Positions 24,507-33,426 of a stretch of DNA of 64,000 bases are shown here, in pieces; position 1 is the first letter of the stretch, and each line of letters begins with the position of its first letter. The translations under genes were made by a program, and so were the position numbers. The DNA is taken from positions 1,054,001-1,118,000 of the forward strand of contig NZ_CADIKC010000001.1 of the NCBI RefSeq assembly GCF_902859805.1. The letters run 5' to 3'. The notes below the pieces were generated by a model that had not been told where the DNA came from, did no database searches, and saw only the letters and a list, made by a program, of their open reading frames with translations. The DNA comes from Paraburkholderia sediminicola (GTDB lineage: Bacteria > Pseudomonadota > Gammaproteobacteria > Burkholderiales > Burkholderiaceae).

Positions 24507-26621
24507 CTAAATCGCCGACGTCACAGGCGCAGTGGCAGCCGGATCGGTGATGCTGGTGTGGCCCGTTTCCACGTGACCTGCAATGCGCCGCAACCAGCCC
24601 GCATTGCCCGCGACAGTCAATTGAAAGTCATACCACTGGCTACTGCATGACAGGTCCCAATGCGCCTCTACACTGCTTGCCGCAGGCACGCTCACCGTGC
24701 GCGGCGCCTGCCCGTAGGCGACGTCGGCCACGGTGACCGTGAGCGGCGTAGTGCCCGCATTGGATAGCGTGACATAGACGTTGCCGTTGGCCACGTCGTA
24801 ACAGGTCACGACATCCGGCTTCGCGGCAGCATCCGCAGTGGACGAACCCGCGAAGCGGCGGAAGTAACCGTTCGGGCCATAGACGTTCACCAGGTAATTA
24901 CCGTTCGCGTCGAGTGTCCACGTATCGGTCAGCTGCTTGCCGGCCTCGACGGTATAGCGACGCGGCATCGCGGTCGGATCACCCGTGTACACCCAGAAAT
25001 GCGCGCCCTGCGTGCCCGTGTTCGCGAACGTCAGCGCATACCCTTGCGACTGCAACTGCCCGTTCACATGCAATTCATACGGCAGCGCCCGTGCGGGCCG
25101 CGTGCCCGCCTCCTGCGCCGTCACCAGTTGCTGGGCCGTGCTGGCCGGCGCAGCCTGCGCCGTGGAACGCGCGCATTGCAGATCGGCCTGTGCGACGTAG
25201 GTTTGCGTGCTCGGCAGCGACGGCACGGTCGAGTCCGATTTCGAAAAGTCGAGCGCCGTGGTCAGGTCGCCGCAAACGGCACGGCGCCACGGCGAGATGT
25301 TGGTTTCGACTACGCCGAAACGCTTTTCGATGAATTGCAGCACCGACGTGTGATCGAACACCTGCGAGCAGACAAAACCACCCTTCGACCACGGCGACAC
25401 GACCGTCATCGGTACACGTGGCCCAAGGCCGTACGGCAGATTGTCGGCGGTATACGTGCCGGCCTGCGTCGCGGTCACGACGTTGTGCCGTTCGAGCGAG
25501 ATGTCCACGGTGCTCATACCGGAGCCGGGCACCGTAGGCGCTTGCGGCGGCACGACGTGATCGAAGAAGCCGTCGTTCTCGTCGTACATGATGAACAGGA
25601 CGGTCTTGCTCCACACGTCGGGATTCGACGTCAGCGCGTCGAGGATCGTCGAGATGTAATTGGCGCCGTAGAGCGGCGTGAACTTGGGATGCTCCGAATA
25701 CGCGGCGGGCGGCAACAGCCAGGACACTTGCGGCAATGCGCCGGCCTGCACGTCGGCCTTCAACTGTGTCAGCGTGCGCGTGCTCATCCCACGGTTTTGC
25801 AGCGACGAACCCGCCGGTGCGTTCACGAAGTTCTGGAACGAGGCCAGCATGTTCGTGCCGTAGTTGCCGGTGAAATTGTCGAAGCCGGTGCCCTGCTGAT
25901 AAATCTGCCAGGAGATGCCGGCCGTTTCCAGCCGCTCGGGATACGTGGTCCAGTTGAAGGGCTGCAGTTTGATCGTATCGAACTGGTTGTCGATGTAATC
26001 GGTGTTGTCGAGTAGCGGGCCGCCACCCGTGGCGAGTGGGTCGACCATCCCCGTCATCAAATACATGCGGTTCGGGTGCGTGTTACCTGGAATGGAACAG
26101 AAGTAGTTGTCGCACACCGTGAAGGCGTCGGCGAGCGCGTAGTGGAACGGAATGTCCTCGCGCACGTGATAGCCCATCGTCATGTTGGTCTTCTGCACGG
26201 CCCACTTGTCGGCGCGGCCGCTGTCGATCGCGCCATGCGTGGTGGCCCACGTATGCGGCAAACCGCCGATACATTGCGCGTTGACGTTCGGATTGGTCGT
26301 GTCGTAGCGGAACGGCGCGATCACCTTCGTCTGATCCTCCTGGCGCGGCTGGAACCACACCGGCTGACCGTTCGGCAGCGTCACAGGGAAACGGTCGTTA
26401 TAACCGCGCACGCCGCTCAGGTGACCGAGATAGTGGTCGAACGAGCGGTTCTCCTGCATGAACACGACAATGTGCTGCACGTCCTGGATCGTGCCCGTCA
26501 CCGAATTCGGCTCGATCGCCAACGCCTTGCGAATCGATTCGGGAAACAGAGTGGTGGCGGCTGTCGCGCCAGCCAGCCCGGCGGACAGCTTCAGAAAATC
26601 TCGACGAGTTTTGGTGACCAT
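24507..26621 (-). CDS. plcN: Phosphocholine-specific (non-haemolytic type) phospholipase C, Tat-exported
   Basis: The 704-residue product has a Tat signal (TRRDFLKLSAGLAGATAATT). The alkaline-phosphatase-like phosphoesterase core follows (DVQHIVVFMQENRSFDHYLG, IPGNTHPNRMYLMTG, YDENDGFFDHVVPP). Two C-terminal beta domains of the PlcC/DUF756 type end the protein (LPYELHVNGQLQS, VTVADVAYG). Length and order fit bacterial PlcN/PlcH enzymes that release phosphocholine and diacylglycerol from phosphatidylcholine or sphingomyelin. It is secreted, useful for phosphate or choline scavenging and sometimes virulence. A tiny lipoprotein gene sits 27 bases upstream on the same strand. Confidence 0.92.
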   Translation of the reverse strand: MVTKTRRDFLKLSAGLAGATAATTLFPESIRKALAIEPNSVTGTIQDVQHIVVFMQENRSFDHYLGHLSGVRGYNDRFPVTLPNGQPVWFQPRQEDQTKVIAPFRYDTTNPNVNAQCIGGLPHTWATTHGAIDSGRADKWAVQKTNMTMGYHVREDIPFHYALADAFTVCDNYFCSIPGNTHPNRMYLMTGMVDPLATGGGPLLDNTDYIDNQFDTIKLQPFNWTTYPERLETAGISWQIYQQGTGFDNFTGNYGTNMLASFQNFVNAPAGSSLQNRGMSTRTLTQLKADVQAGALPQVSWLLPPAAYSEHPKFTPLYGANYISTILDALTSNPDVWSKTVLFIMYDENDGFFDHVVPPQAPTVPGSGMSTVDISLERHNVVTATQAGTYTADNLPYGLGPRVPMTVVSPWSKGGFVCSQVFDHTSVLQFIEKRFGVVETNISPWRRAVCGDLTTALDFSKSDSTVPSLPSTQTYVAQADLQCARSTAQAAPASTAQQLVTAQEAGTRPARALPYELHVNGQLQSQGYALTFANTGTQGAHFWVYTGDPTAMPRRYTVEAGKQLTDTWTLDANGNYLVNVYGPNGYFRRFAGSSTADAAAKPDVVTCYDVANGNVYVTLSNAGTTPLTVTVADVAYGQAPRTVSVPAASSVEAHWDLSCSSQWYDFQLTVAGNAGWLRRIAGHVETGHTSITDPAATAPVTSAI

Positions 26622-26648
26622 GCGATGAACCTAATTTGAATTCTGAAC

Positions 26649-26825
26649 TCAGGAGGCGGGCGGGACGAAGCCCGGCGGGCAGCTCATGCGGGCGTTCACT
26701 TCGGTGGTGTTGCCGCATGCTGCCTTGACCGGCGTGGACGATACGCCGTCGCTGCATGCGCCAAGCAGCGCTGCCGCAGCAACAGAACAGATAAGCGCAA
26801 ACAGCCGGAATGCCGACGTCGGCAT
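26649..26825 (-). CDS. 58-aa lipoprotein in front of phospholipase C
   Basis: Reading the minus strand from ATG at 26825 gives a 58-residue peptide. The signal is LFALICSVAAAALLGAC, with lipobox LGAC near residues 21-24. The mature part is only about 35 residues: it begins SDGVSSTPVKAACGN, carries two more cysteines and ends FVPPAS. GGAGACC lies just upstream. It ends 27 bases before the plcN start, so both probably share a transcript. It could be a secretion or retention helper for the phospholipase, or an independent small lipoprotein. Confidence 0.7.
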   Translation of the reverse strand: MPTSAFRLFALICSVAAAALLGACSDGVSSTPVKAACGNTTEVNARMSCPPGFVPPAS

Positions 26826-26966
26826 GGAGGTCTCCGTGGAAATGAATGACGGACGCGATCGCGCGTCGGCAACCGCCGCGCTCTGGCGCTAGCGGTGCCG
26901 AGACAATAGTTTCGATTTATTACACGCGAGTGTCGTGTTAAAAAGGAGATGAACTACATGTAATCG

Positions 26967-27386
26967 CTAGCGCCTGGGCGGCTGCTGGTTATTCGCGGGA
27001 TTAGTATCGAACCGGGCAACGCTTTTAAAGCCATCGTCACTAGCGAGTGCCGTCAATTCAGCTTCCAGCACGTCGGCGACTTCCTTGCCGTATATCTCGT
27101 CGCCATTCACGTAGACCGTGAATGATTGCAAGTACTTCGCTTTCTTCTCGGGGTTCTCAATTGTCTGCCGGGTCCATTGATAAAGCGGATAGTTTTCCGG
27201 GCCCTGCTTTTCCGCTTCATTCACGTAATCGGCGAAAGCGTCGAATTGACATTTCAAAGTCGCGTTGTGCTTGCGCAGCACATTGCGAAGCGCAGCATGC
27301 GAGGCATACGTCGGGTCGGCGCGAAGATCGTTAGCAAGTTCGGGGGAGACGGTGATTCTTAGCTGGAATTGCCAGGTGGGTTCCAT
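26967..27386 (-). CDS. Hypothetical protein (139 aa)
   Basis: The product begins EPTWQFQLRITVSPELANDL and contains LRKHNATLKCQFDAFADYVN and SFTVYVNGDEIYGKEVADVL. It ends in a Pro/Arg tail. It is soluble, with no signal, and predicted mixed alpha/beta. The ATG at 27386 follows GAGG; the longer reading to 27500 has no ribosome site. I do not recognise a family. It stands alone upstream of the phospholipase region. Confidence 0.6.
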   Translation of the reverse strand: MEPTWQFQLRITVSPELANDLRADPTYASHAALRNVLRKHNATLKCQFDAFADYVNEAEKQGPENYPLYQWTRQTIENPEKKAKYLQSFTVYVNGDEIYGKEVADVLEAELTALASDDGFKSVARFDTNPANNQQPPRR

Positions 27387-27662
27387 GTGGGCCTCGGTAT
27401 GGAATCGTGAGCACGCCAAGCGGAGATGAGTAAATGCTATTAGCAGTAGTGCAATTTCTGAACACGGACCGATTGATTCCGAATTAGTCCGTCGATACAT
27501 CTCGCATAATAGTATTACGCCAAGCTTTCAATTACAAAAAGAGAATATCTCTTCTGTCAATTTTTCTCCGGACTTGCCGATAACACGTGAACTGCCTCTA
27601 CATAAACGTCGAGGCGGTCGGCCACCTCATTTTGATCATAACCAAAGAGGCATTAGAAGCCC

Positions 27663-28220
27663 ATGTTTGCTCTGCGAAGGATTCTCCTTTTCGTCCCCGT
27701 TGCCGCGCTCGCCGCGTGCTCGGTTGTCGCGCCGCCCTACTCGGCCTCCGTCGACAATATCCAGGCGCTGAAGAACGCCTCCCCCGTGGCAACGCGTCTC
27801 GGCGCATTCACTAACGACGCAGCCGATGGCGATCACTCATCGGTGCAACTGCGTGCGAATAGCATGCGCTCGCCCGTTGGCGATTCGTTTGCTCAATACC
27901 TGTCGAGTGCTCTGCAGCAGGAACTGACGATCGGCGGCGCGCTTTCACCCGACGCCAAGGTCGAACTGAGCGGCGTGCTGCTGAAGAATAACGTCGATGC
28001 CAACATCGGTACAGCCACGGGCACGATCTCCGCGCGCTTCATCGTCAAGCGTGGCGCCGAGGTGCGATACGACAGCGTGAAAACTGCGACAACGCAATGG
28101 GATTCGTCGTTCGCAGCGGCGATCGCGATTCCGAGGGCGACCCAGGAGTATCCGCTCATCGTCCAGAAACTGCTCGCGTCGCTCTATGCAGATCCCGCAT
28201 TCATGCAAGCCATCCATTAA
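27663..28220 (+). CDS. Lipoprotein, function unknown (185 aa)
   Basis: The signal FALRRILLFVPVAALAACSV has its lipobox Cys near residue 19. The mature part has GDSFAQYLSSALQQELTIGG and KVELSGVLLKNNVDANIGTA, then TISARFIVKRGAEVRYDSVK. This resembles small outer-membrane lipoproteins that bind or assemble surface components, but no named family is evident. It is followed 30 bases later by a second lipoprotein on the same strand, and the two probably work together. Confidence 0.7.
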   Translation: MFALRRILLFVPVAALAACSVVAPPYSASVDNIQALKNASPVATRLGAFTNDAADGDHSSVQLRANSMRSPVGDSFAQYLSSALQQELTIGGALSPDAKVELSGVLLKNNVDANIGTATGTISARFIVKRGAEVRYDSVKTATTQWDSSFAAAIAIPRATQEYPLIVQKLLASLYADPAFMQAIH

Positions 28221-28250
28221 TCGCTCTCTTCTCAACGACAAGAAATCATC

Positions 28251-28874
28251 ATGAAGCTGATCCACTTTATTCGCAGTATCGCGGTCACCGGCGCCATTGC
28301 GACGCTCGCAGGTTGCGCACACGACATCACCATCTCCGGCGACCCGGCATCGCTCACAGCGACATCTACTACCGCAGCAACCTCGACGGCGCAAACGCAG
28401 CCGATCAACAAGACGGTTGGACTCGTTATTACCGACGAACTTCGCGCAAAGGAAGTCGTCACGCCAGGCGGTGGTGGCGACAAGGTGGCCTACAAACCGT
28501 ATCGCGATCTGGAGCTTCCGATCTATGTCGAACTCAGCCAGGTGTTCAGCAACGTTGTGAAGCTGAATACCGTGCCTGATGAGGCAACCGTCCAATCAAA
28601 AAGCCTGGCCTATGTCGTCACGCCGACCATCTCAACGACTTCTTCGTCGCCGAGCCTCCTGACCTGGCCGCCGACCGATTTTTCGGTGACGCTCGTGTGC
28701 ACCGTGACAGATCCGAGCGGCAAGCTCGTGACGAAGAAGGAAGTGACGGGCAACGGTCACGCGGAGTTCGGCGAATTCAAGCGCAACTTCGGTCTCGCCG
28801 CACAGCGTGCGACGATTGATGCCGTACAGAAGCTGCAGGCAGCTATGCAGGATTCGCCGGAACTGCGCCAGTAA
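28251..28874 (+). CDS. Lipoprotein, function unknown (207 aa)
   Basis: The lipoprotein signal SIAVTGAIATLAGCAHD is followed by a Ser/Thr/Ala-rich linker. The globular part contains KTVGLVITDELRAKEVVTPG, then YRDLELPIYVELSQVFSNVV, and DFSVTLVCTVTDPSGKLVTK. The segment layout is similar to that of the previous lipoprotein, so the two may be distant paralogues. A GC-rich hairpin lies 20 bases downstream. Role unknown; probably outer-membrane anchored facing the periplasm. Confidence 0.7.
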   Translation: MKLIHFIRSIAVTGAIATLAGCAHDITISGDPASLTATSTTAATSTAQTQPINKTVGLVITDELRAKEVVTPGGGGDKVAYKPYRDLELPIYVELSQVFSNVVKLNTVPDEATVQSKSLAYVVTPTISTTSSSPSLLTWPPTDFSVTLVCTVTDPSGKLVTKKEVTGNGHAEFGEFKRNFGLAAQRATIDAVQKLQAAMQDSPELRQ

Positions 28875-28893
28875 CAGCAGGCCGCAATGATCG

Positions 28894-28917
28894 GCGCCCG
28901 CTGAACTCAGCGGGCGC
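28894..28917 (+). terminator. Putative terminator hairpin after the lipoprotein pair
   Basis: A perfect 11-bp stem (GCGCCCGCTGA with its complement, loop AC) begins 20 bases after the stop at 28874. There is no T-tract, so it may only stabilise the transcript end. Confidence 0.5.
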
Positions 28918-29123
28918 ATCGCACAGTCGCGCAAAGACGACCCCTGCCAGACAGCGCCCCCCTTCCAAGCGACTCGCTGGTCGACGACACGGCTAGCGTT
29001 AGTTGGCAATGCATCGACTTAAAGCTGCTGTCAGACAAGCAGTCCATCAGCACTTTGCTCTGAATCCAGCAGCTTGAAATTACGATCCCACCCATCGAGC
29101 GGCGCAGCAGGACGCCCGCCTCG

Positions 29124-29139
29124 ATGGCATAGCTCGTGC
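29124..29139 (+). promoter_or_regulatory. Sigma54 (-24/-12) promoter upstream of the first SfnB-like gene
   Basis: The site reads TGGCATAGCTCGTGCT against the consensus TGGCACGNNNNTTGCW. GG (29125-29126) and GC (29137-29138) are exactly ten bases apart. It lies about 70 bases before the ATG at 29209. A sigma54 activator gene nearby supports it. The rest of the 334-base gap shows no gene. Confidence 0.6.
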
Positions 29140-29208
29140 TTTGTAGTCCATATGGTCAAGAGCTCAACTGCTCTGCCTTACTCCACCTATCGACTCAAGA
29201 GCAGGCGC

Positions 29209-30453
29209 ATGACATCACAAAACTCGCGTGAAAAACACCCGCTTTCGTATGGCACAGACTATGAACAGTTGGCTGCCAGGTTCAGGCCGATTTTCAACCG
29301 GATCGCGGAAGGCGCGCTCGAACGCGAACGCACTCGTGCGCTGCCGTACGAGCAGATTGTCTGGTTAAAAGAAGCCGGGTTCGGCGCTGTCAGAGTGCCG
29401 CGCGAATACGGCGGCGCCGGCGCGTCGCTTCCGCAACTCGTGCAGTTGCTCATCGAACTGGCCGAGGCCGATTCGAGTTTGCCGCAAGCATTGCGCGGCC
29501 ACTTCGCCTTTGTCGAAGACAGAATCAGCGCAGCACCCGGCTCTGCACAGGATAAATGGCTGCAACGCTTCGTGGCGGGCGAGATCGTCGGCAACGCGTG
29601 GACCGAAGTCGGCGCGGTCAAGATCGGCGACGTGATTACGCGTGTCTCGCGCCGCGGCAATCAGTGGGTCGTCAACGGAACCAAGTACTACAGCACAGGC
29701 AGCATCTTTGCCGACTGGATCGACGTCTACGCGCAGCGCGACGACACCGGCGCCGACGTCATCGCTGCAGTGAGCACACACCAGTCAGGCGTCAAACAAA
29801 GCGACGACTGGGATGGCTTCGGCCAACGTACCACGGGAAGCGGGACATCCGTATTCGAAAACGCCTCGGTCGATGAAGAGAACATCATCGACTTCTCCAC
29901 GCGCTTCAAATACCAGACTGCCTTCTATCAACTCGTGCTGATCGCCGTCATTGCCGGCACGGGTCGCGCTGCCTTGCGTGACATCTCACACGAAGTCCGT
30001 AAACGCACCCGGGTTTACAGCCACGGCAACGCGCCACGCGTCAGCGAAGACGCCCAGGTTCAGCAGGTGGTGGGACAAATAGCGGCACGCGTGTATGCAG
30101 CAGAGGCTGCCGCTGTGCGAGCCGCGGAGCCATCACAAAGAGCGTACGAAACGCGCTTCGGTGCGGACCGCGATGCTGAACACGCTGCGAACGTGGCGGC
30201 CGAAATCGAATCGGCAAAAGCCCAGGTCGCCGTGGCCGGTTTGATCTTGCAGGCAACCACCGACCTGTTCAATGCACTCGGTGCTTCGGGTACTAGCGAA
30301 AACAAATTATTGGATCGGCACTGGCGAAATGCGCGCACCGCTGCGTCACACAACCCGCTGATCTACAAGGAGCGGATCGTGGGAGATTGGGAAATCAACG
30401 GTAAAGAGCCGCCCTTCGTCTGGCAGATCGGGGACAGCAGAACCGCAGCATAG
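29209..30453 (+). CDS. SfnB-type acyl-CoA-dehydrogenase-fold flavoprotein
   Basis: The 414-residue product has the acyl-CoA dehydrogenase fold: an N-terminal helical domain (IVWLKEAGFGAVRVPREYGG), a middle beta domain (GNAWTEVGAVKIGDVITRVS) and a C-terminal helical domain (LDRHWRNARTAASHNPLIYK). The RNARTxxxHNP ending is typical of DszC/SfnB-like flavin monooxygenases, which act on sulfur compounds rather than acyl-CoA. SfnB proteins accompany dimethyl-sulfone and sulfonate use. The ATG at 29209 was chosen because the protein family starts about here and the sigma54 site lies upstream. A paralogue is encoded at 31685-32914. Confidence 0.82.
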   Translation: MTSQNSREKHPLSYGTDYEQLAARFRPIFNRIAEGALERERTRALPYEQIVWLKEAGFGAVRVPREYGGAGASLPQLVQLLIELAEADSSLPQALRGHFAFVEDRISAAPGSAQDKWLQRFVAGEIVGNAWTEVGAVKIGDVITRVSRRGNQWVVNGTKYYSTGSIFADWIDVYAQRDDTGADVIAAVSTHQSGVKQSDDWDGFGQRTTGSGTSVFENASVDEENIIDFSTRFKYQTAFYQLVLIAVIAGTGRAALRDISHEVRKRTRVYSHGNAPRVSEDAQVQQVVGQIAARVYAAEAAAVRAAEPSQRAYETRFGADRDAEHAANVAAEIESAKAQVAVAGLILQATTDLFNALGASGTSENKLLDRHWRNARTAASHNPLIYKERIVGDWEINGKEPPFVWQIGDSRTAA

Positions 30454-30572
30454 TGCGCAAAAGCGGCGACATGCAGCGACATGCGGACCGGTCTCGCGAC
30501 CGATCCGCTTCGACTTCTAATAGCATGCAAAAGGCAGTACCGCATCCACTATCCGCCATCACGCACATGAGC

Positions 30573-31688
30573 CTACTTCTGCGCGGAAATCTGCTTCGCC
30601 CGAATCAGGCGCGCCCGCAACACATTGCGGCTAATGCCCAGCAGCCTCGCCGCCTGGATCTGATTCCGGTAGCAGAAGTCGAACGCCACGCGCATCACCG
30701 TGTCTTCAATCTGCTCGAACAGGTTACCTTCCGTGTGATCGAACAGATGACGCAATGCCTGCTCCAGCCCTTCCAACGGCGTGGACGCAGCAGGCTCACT
30801 GGCAGTTCGTCGCGCGGCGTGAATCCCAAACGAGGACATTTGCAAATCACCCTCGCCCAGCGAATCGCTGCGGCACACCAGCAACGCGTAGTGAATGACG
30901 TTTTCAAGCTCACGGATATTGCCGGGCCAACTATGTTCCAGCAGCTTTCGCTCCGCACGCGGCTCGATGTCGACGGGACCGTAGCCCAGCCGGTTCCGGT
31001 ACTCTTCAATAAAGTAACGGGCCAGCGGCAATATATCGCCGGGCCGGTCGCGCAGCGTCGGTACAGCCAGATGCACGACATTCAGACGATAAAACAGGTC
31101 CTCGCGGAAATGGCCCGCCGCCACTGCGTCCTGCAGATGCACATTGGTCGCGGCCAGTACCCGCACGTCGATGGGAATGCTCCGGCGCGAGCCGAGCCGT
31201 ACGATCTCACGCTCCTGCAATACGCGCAGCAGCTTGACCTGCATCGATAACGGCAGATCGCCTATCTCGTCGAGAAACAGCGTCCCGCCATTGGCCGCTT
31301 CGAACCAGCCGGGCTTGGCGCAGAACGCACCGGTGAACGCGCCTTTCTCGTGACCGAACAACTCGCTCTCCACCAGCGACTCGGAGAAGGCCCCGCAATT
31401 GACCGCCACAAACGGGCCGTCCTTGCGAGCACTCAGGTTATGCACATGACGCGCGACCAGCTCCTTACCCGTCCCTGTCTCGCCGATCACGAGCACGTTA
31501 GCGTCGCTCGGCGCCACCATGCGAATACGTTCGAGTAACGCCAGCGATTGCGGGTCTGAAAAGACCTGCGCGGTTGCGCGAATCGAGGTGGTCAGCGTGC
31601 GCTTGTCGGGCATCGTCAACAAAGGCGGCACTTCCGTTCGTGCGATGGCAGGCCGGTCTGGTAACACGTGATTGAGTGAATAGTTCAT
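30573..31688 (-). CDS. sfnR: Sigma54-dependent activator, SfnR-like
   Basis: The 371-residue product has a short N-terminus without a receiver or GAF domain, and an AAA+ core. Walker A is GETGTGKE (69-76), the sigma54-contacting loop is GAFTGA (116-121) and Walker B is GGTLFLDE (134-141). A Fis-type helix-turn-helix ends the protein ([20 protein letters not shown]). Short activators of this type (SfnR in Pseudomonas) are controlled by their own expression level rather than by phosphorylation. The ATG at 31688 overlaps the stop of the upstream SfnB gene as ATGA, so the two are coupled. Likely targets are the promoters at 33360 and 29124. Confidence 0.87.
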   Translation of the reverse strand: MNYSLNHVLPDRPAIARTEVPPLLTMPDKRTLTTSIRATAQVFSDPQSLALLERIRMVAPSDANVLVIGETGTGKELVARHVHNLSARKDGPFVAVNCGAFSESLVESELFGHEKGAFTGAFCAKPGWFEAANGGTLFLDEIGDLPLSMQVKLLRVLQEREIVRLGSRRSIPIDVRVLAATNVHLQDAVAAGHFREDLFYRLNVVHLAVPTLRDRPGDILPLARYFIEEYRNRLGYGPVDIEPRAERKLLEHSWPGNIRELENVIHYALLVCRSDSLGEGDLQMSSFGIHAARRTASEPAASTPLEGLEQALRHLFDHTEGNLFEQIEDTVMRVAFDFCYRNQIQAARLLGISRNVLRARLIRAKQISAQK

Positions 31689-32914
31689 GAGTAGAAGCTC
31701 GGCGTCGGATATCGTTGCGTCAGGGCCCATTCGCCGATTTCTCGAAGCTTATAGGCAAGCGGATCGTGAAGCGTATGCGTGCGCAAATTCCGCCAGTGAC
31801 GGTCCAGTCTCAGCGCGCCATGCGTCGCACGCGCGCCGGCCACGTCAAACATACGGGTACAGATGGTGAGCCCGATTTCTGTGGCGGCAACTTTCGCCGT
31901 TGCGACTGCCAACGCCACGTCGCCGCGTTCCGCGTCGGTCAGCGCATCCGCTCGGGTCCAGGCCGCATCGAAACGATCGGCCGCCCTGTCGGTCAACAGC
32001 CGCGCTGCCTCGAGGCCCGCCCAGAACTCGCCGTACTGGCCGAGAATATATGGATCCGCCGAGGTGGTTTGCACGCCGGACGTATGCCACGGACGCGCTT
32101 CATGAAGCGTGTAGTGACGGGCGTCGTTAAACGCGCTTTCGCCGATGCTGAGGTACACATTCGTCAGGATCAGTTGAGCGAGCAAGGGCCGCAGGCATGC
32201 AAAAGGCGTCGACAGCGGCCCTGGGTCGGTCAGAATCTCATGGTTCTCCACCCGCACCTTTTCCAGCGTCACCGTGCCGCTATCCGTTTGGCGCTGGCCG
32301 ATGTTGTTCCAGTCCTCCGCGACAGAGATGCCCGTGCGCCCCGTGGGCACCGCCGCGATTAGCAACGCCCCCGAATCCACATCTCGCGCTGACGCGATCA
32401 GCATTTCGGAATCGAGCGCGCCGGAACAGAAGCTCTTCTGCCCGCTGAATTCCCACCAATCCGCGTGCGAGTGGCTCACGGCCCGTTCATCGAGCGGGTT
32501 TAACGCATTGCCCCAGAACCATTGACGGCGGGCCGTCTGCTCGAACCAGGCGCGCCACTGCGCCGACGAACCGAACAGCCGCACTGTCGCCAGCATCAGA
32601 TGATGGAAGCCGAATACATGTCCAAGCGAACTGTCGGCCCGGCCAAGCGTGCGCACTACATCCAGCGTCTGCCGCCAGTTCGCCCCGAGACCGCCGTGCG
32701 CTTCGGGAATGCTCATCGCAAGAAGACCGCTGGCGCGCAATGCGTCCCGCTCAGCTTTCGGCGTCCCGCCCCGCGCGTCGCGTTCGGCGGCGGTCAGCGC
32801 AAATGTGGTCGCGAGCCGCTGCGCGATCCGCAGCGGCGTTTCAATAACCGATGCTGTCTCCGCGCTCGATTCCAGGGAAGCCGGCGCGTCCGGCAGTACG
32901 TAGGTCGAATTCAT
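31685..32914 (-). CDS. sfnB: SfnB-type flavoprotein (second copy)
   Basis: The roughly 409-residue product is an acyl-CoA-dehydrogenase-fold protein with [20 protein letters not shown], then [20 protein letters not shown], and the ending [20 protein letters not shown]. That is the DszC/SfnB subgroup signature. A GTG at 32932 is an alternative start; neither has an ideal ribosome site. It is the first gene of a two-gene operon with the sigma54 activator. Predicted role: FMNH2-using oxidation step, or an accessory, in dimethyl sulfide/sulfone-type sulfur assimilation. It needs a flavin reductase, which msuE across the gap could provide. Confidence 0.83.
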   Translation of the reverse strand: MNSTYVLPDAPASLESSAETASVIETPLRIAQRLATTFALTAAERDARGGTPKAERDALRASGLLAMSIPEAHGGLGANWRQTLDVVRTLGRADSSLGHVFGFHHLMLATVRLFGSSAQWRAWFEQTARRQWFWGNALNPLDERAVSHSHADWWEFSGQKSFCSGALDSEMLIASARDVDSGALLIAAVPTGRTGISVAEDWNNIGQRQTDSGTVTLEKVRVENHEILTDPGPLSTPFACLRPLLAQLILTNVYLSIGESAFNDARHYTLHEARPWHTSGVQTTSADPYILGQYGEFWAGLEAARLLTDRAADRFDAAWTRADALTDAERGDVALAVATAKVAATEIGLTICTRMFDVAGARATHGALRLDRHWRNLRTHTLHDPLAYKLREIGEWALTQRYPTPSFYS

Positions 32915-33359
32915 ATGGGCAAAGACACTCACTCCGCTACGCGCGGGCGTTAGACGGCATCGATCAGGGTTGCTTCCTTAGAAGCGTATTCTGACCATCT
33001 ACCGCAACTTCCGATGCAATTTGTTGTGGTATCCAAAGTCGAATTGCTGCTTACGCAGCAGCAGCGGTATGGATGCTGCCTCTGCACCAGCACCGCCCTC
33101 ACTCACTGCCTCCCAGGCAGCAGGCCAGTTGGAATACTGAACGCCCTCCCGCCCATCTCCGGCGTCCGGCGCTGCTTCTCCAGCAGCAGCGCCGAGGCCA
33201 TCTTGCTTCGCCAGCTTCATACGTCAGCCTGCAATGGTTCCATGCCACCGCGATATGCGCGGCAGCAAAAACCGCAAACGGTTATGCCATTTGACTTTCG
33301 CGCGATCGACGTTGGTCCGCGCCTTCGTCTTCAACCTGACTTGTTCACGCAAAACCGGA
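32915..33359. other. Divergent control region between sfnB-sfnR and msuE
   Basis: About 445 bases before the msuE promoter contain no convincing gene. Frames of 73 aa (minus, 32999-33220) and 138 aa (plus, from 33014) lack recognisable content. A palindrome AACCG-CAAA-CGGTT at 33270-33283 lies about 80 bases upstream of the -24 element, the usual distance for an activator-binding site, and is a candidate SfnR site. Confidence 0.45.
33270..33283. promoter_or_regulatory. Candidate activator (SfnR) binding palindrome
   Basis: AACCG, four-base spacer CAAA, CGGTT: a perfect 5+5 inverted repeat 78 bases before the -24 GG of the msuE promoter. One copy only, so this is suggestive. Confidence 0.35.
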
Positions 33360-33375
33360 TGGCACGGTATTCGCT
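33360..33375 (+). promoter_or_regulatory. Sigma54 (-24/-12) promoter of the msuE-sfnG operon
   Basis: The site reads TGGCACGGTATTCGCT and differs from TGGCACGNNNNTTGCW by one base. GG (33361-33362) and GC (33373-33374) are ten bases apart. It is 51 bases before the msuE ATG and faces the operon. Confidence 0.85.
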
Positions 33376-33426
33376 AAATAAGCGGCACTCCCGATTAATT
33401 CGCTTTCGCGTGAAAGGATCGTTCGA

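Noticed and set aside
24999..26015. 338-codon plus-strand frame opposite phospholipase C
   Set aside because: Arg-rich antisense shadow of a well-supported enzyme gene.
33185..33200. Minus-strand TGGCCTCGGCGCTGCT as a sigma54 promoter for sfnB-sfnR
   Set aside because: Spacing is right but the conserved ACG after TGGC is missing, and it is nearly 300 bases from the start; too weak to list.
32999..33220. 73-codon minus-strand frame upstream of sfnB
   Set aside because: Gly/Ala-rich with no ribosome site and no recognisable family; it lies in a region expected to be regulatory. Could be revisited if conserved.
33274..33289. Minus-strand TGGCATAACCGTTTGC as a sigma54 promoter
   Set aside because: GG and GC are eleven bases apart instead of ten, which usually abolishes activity.
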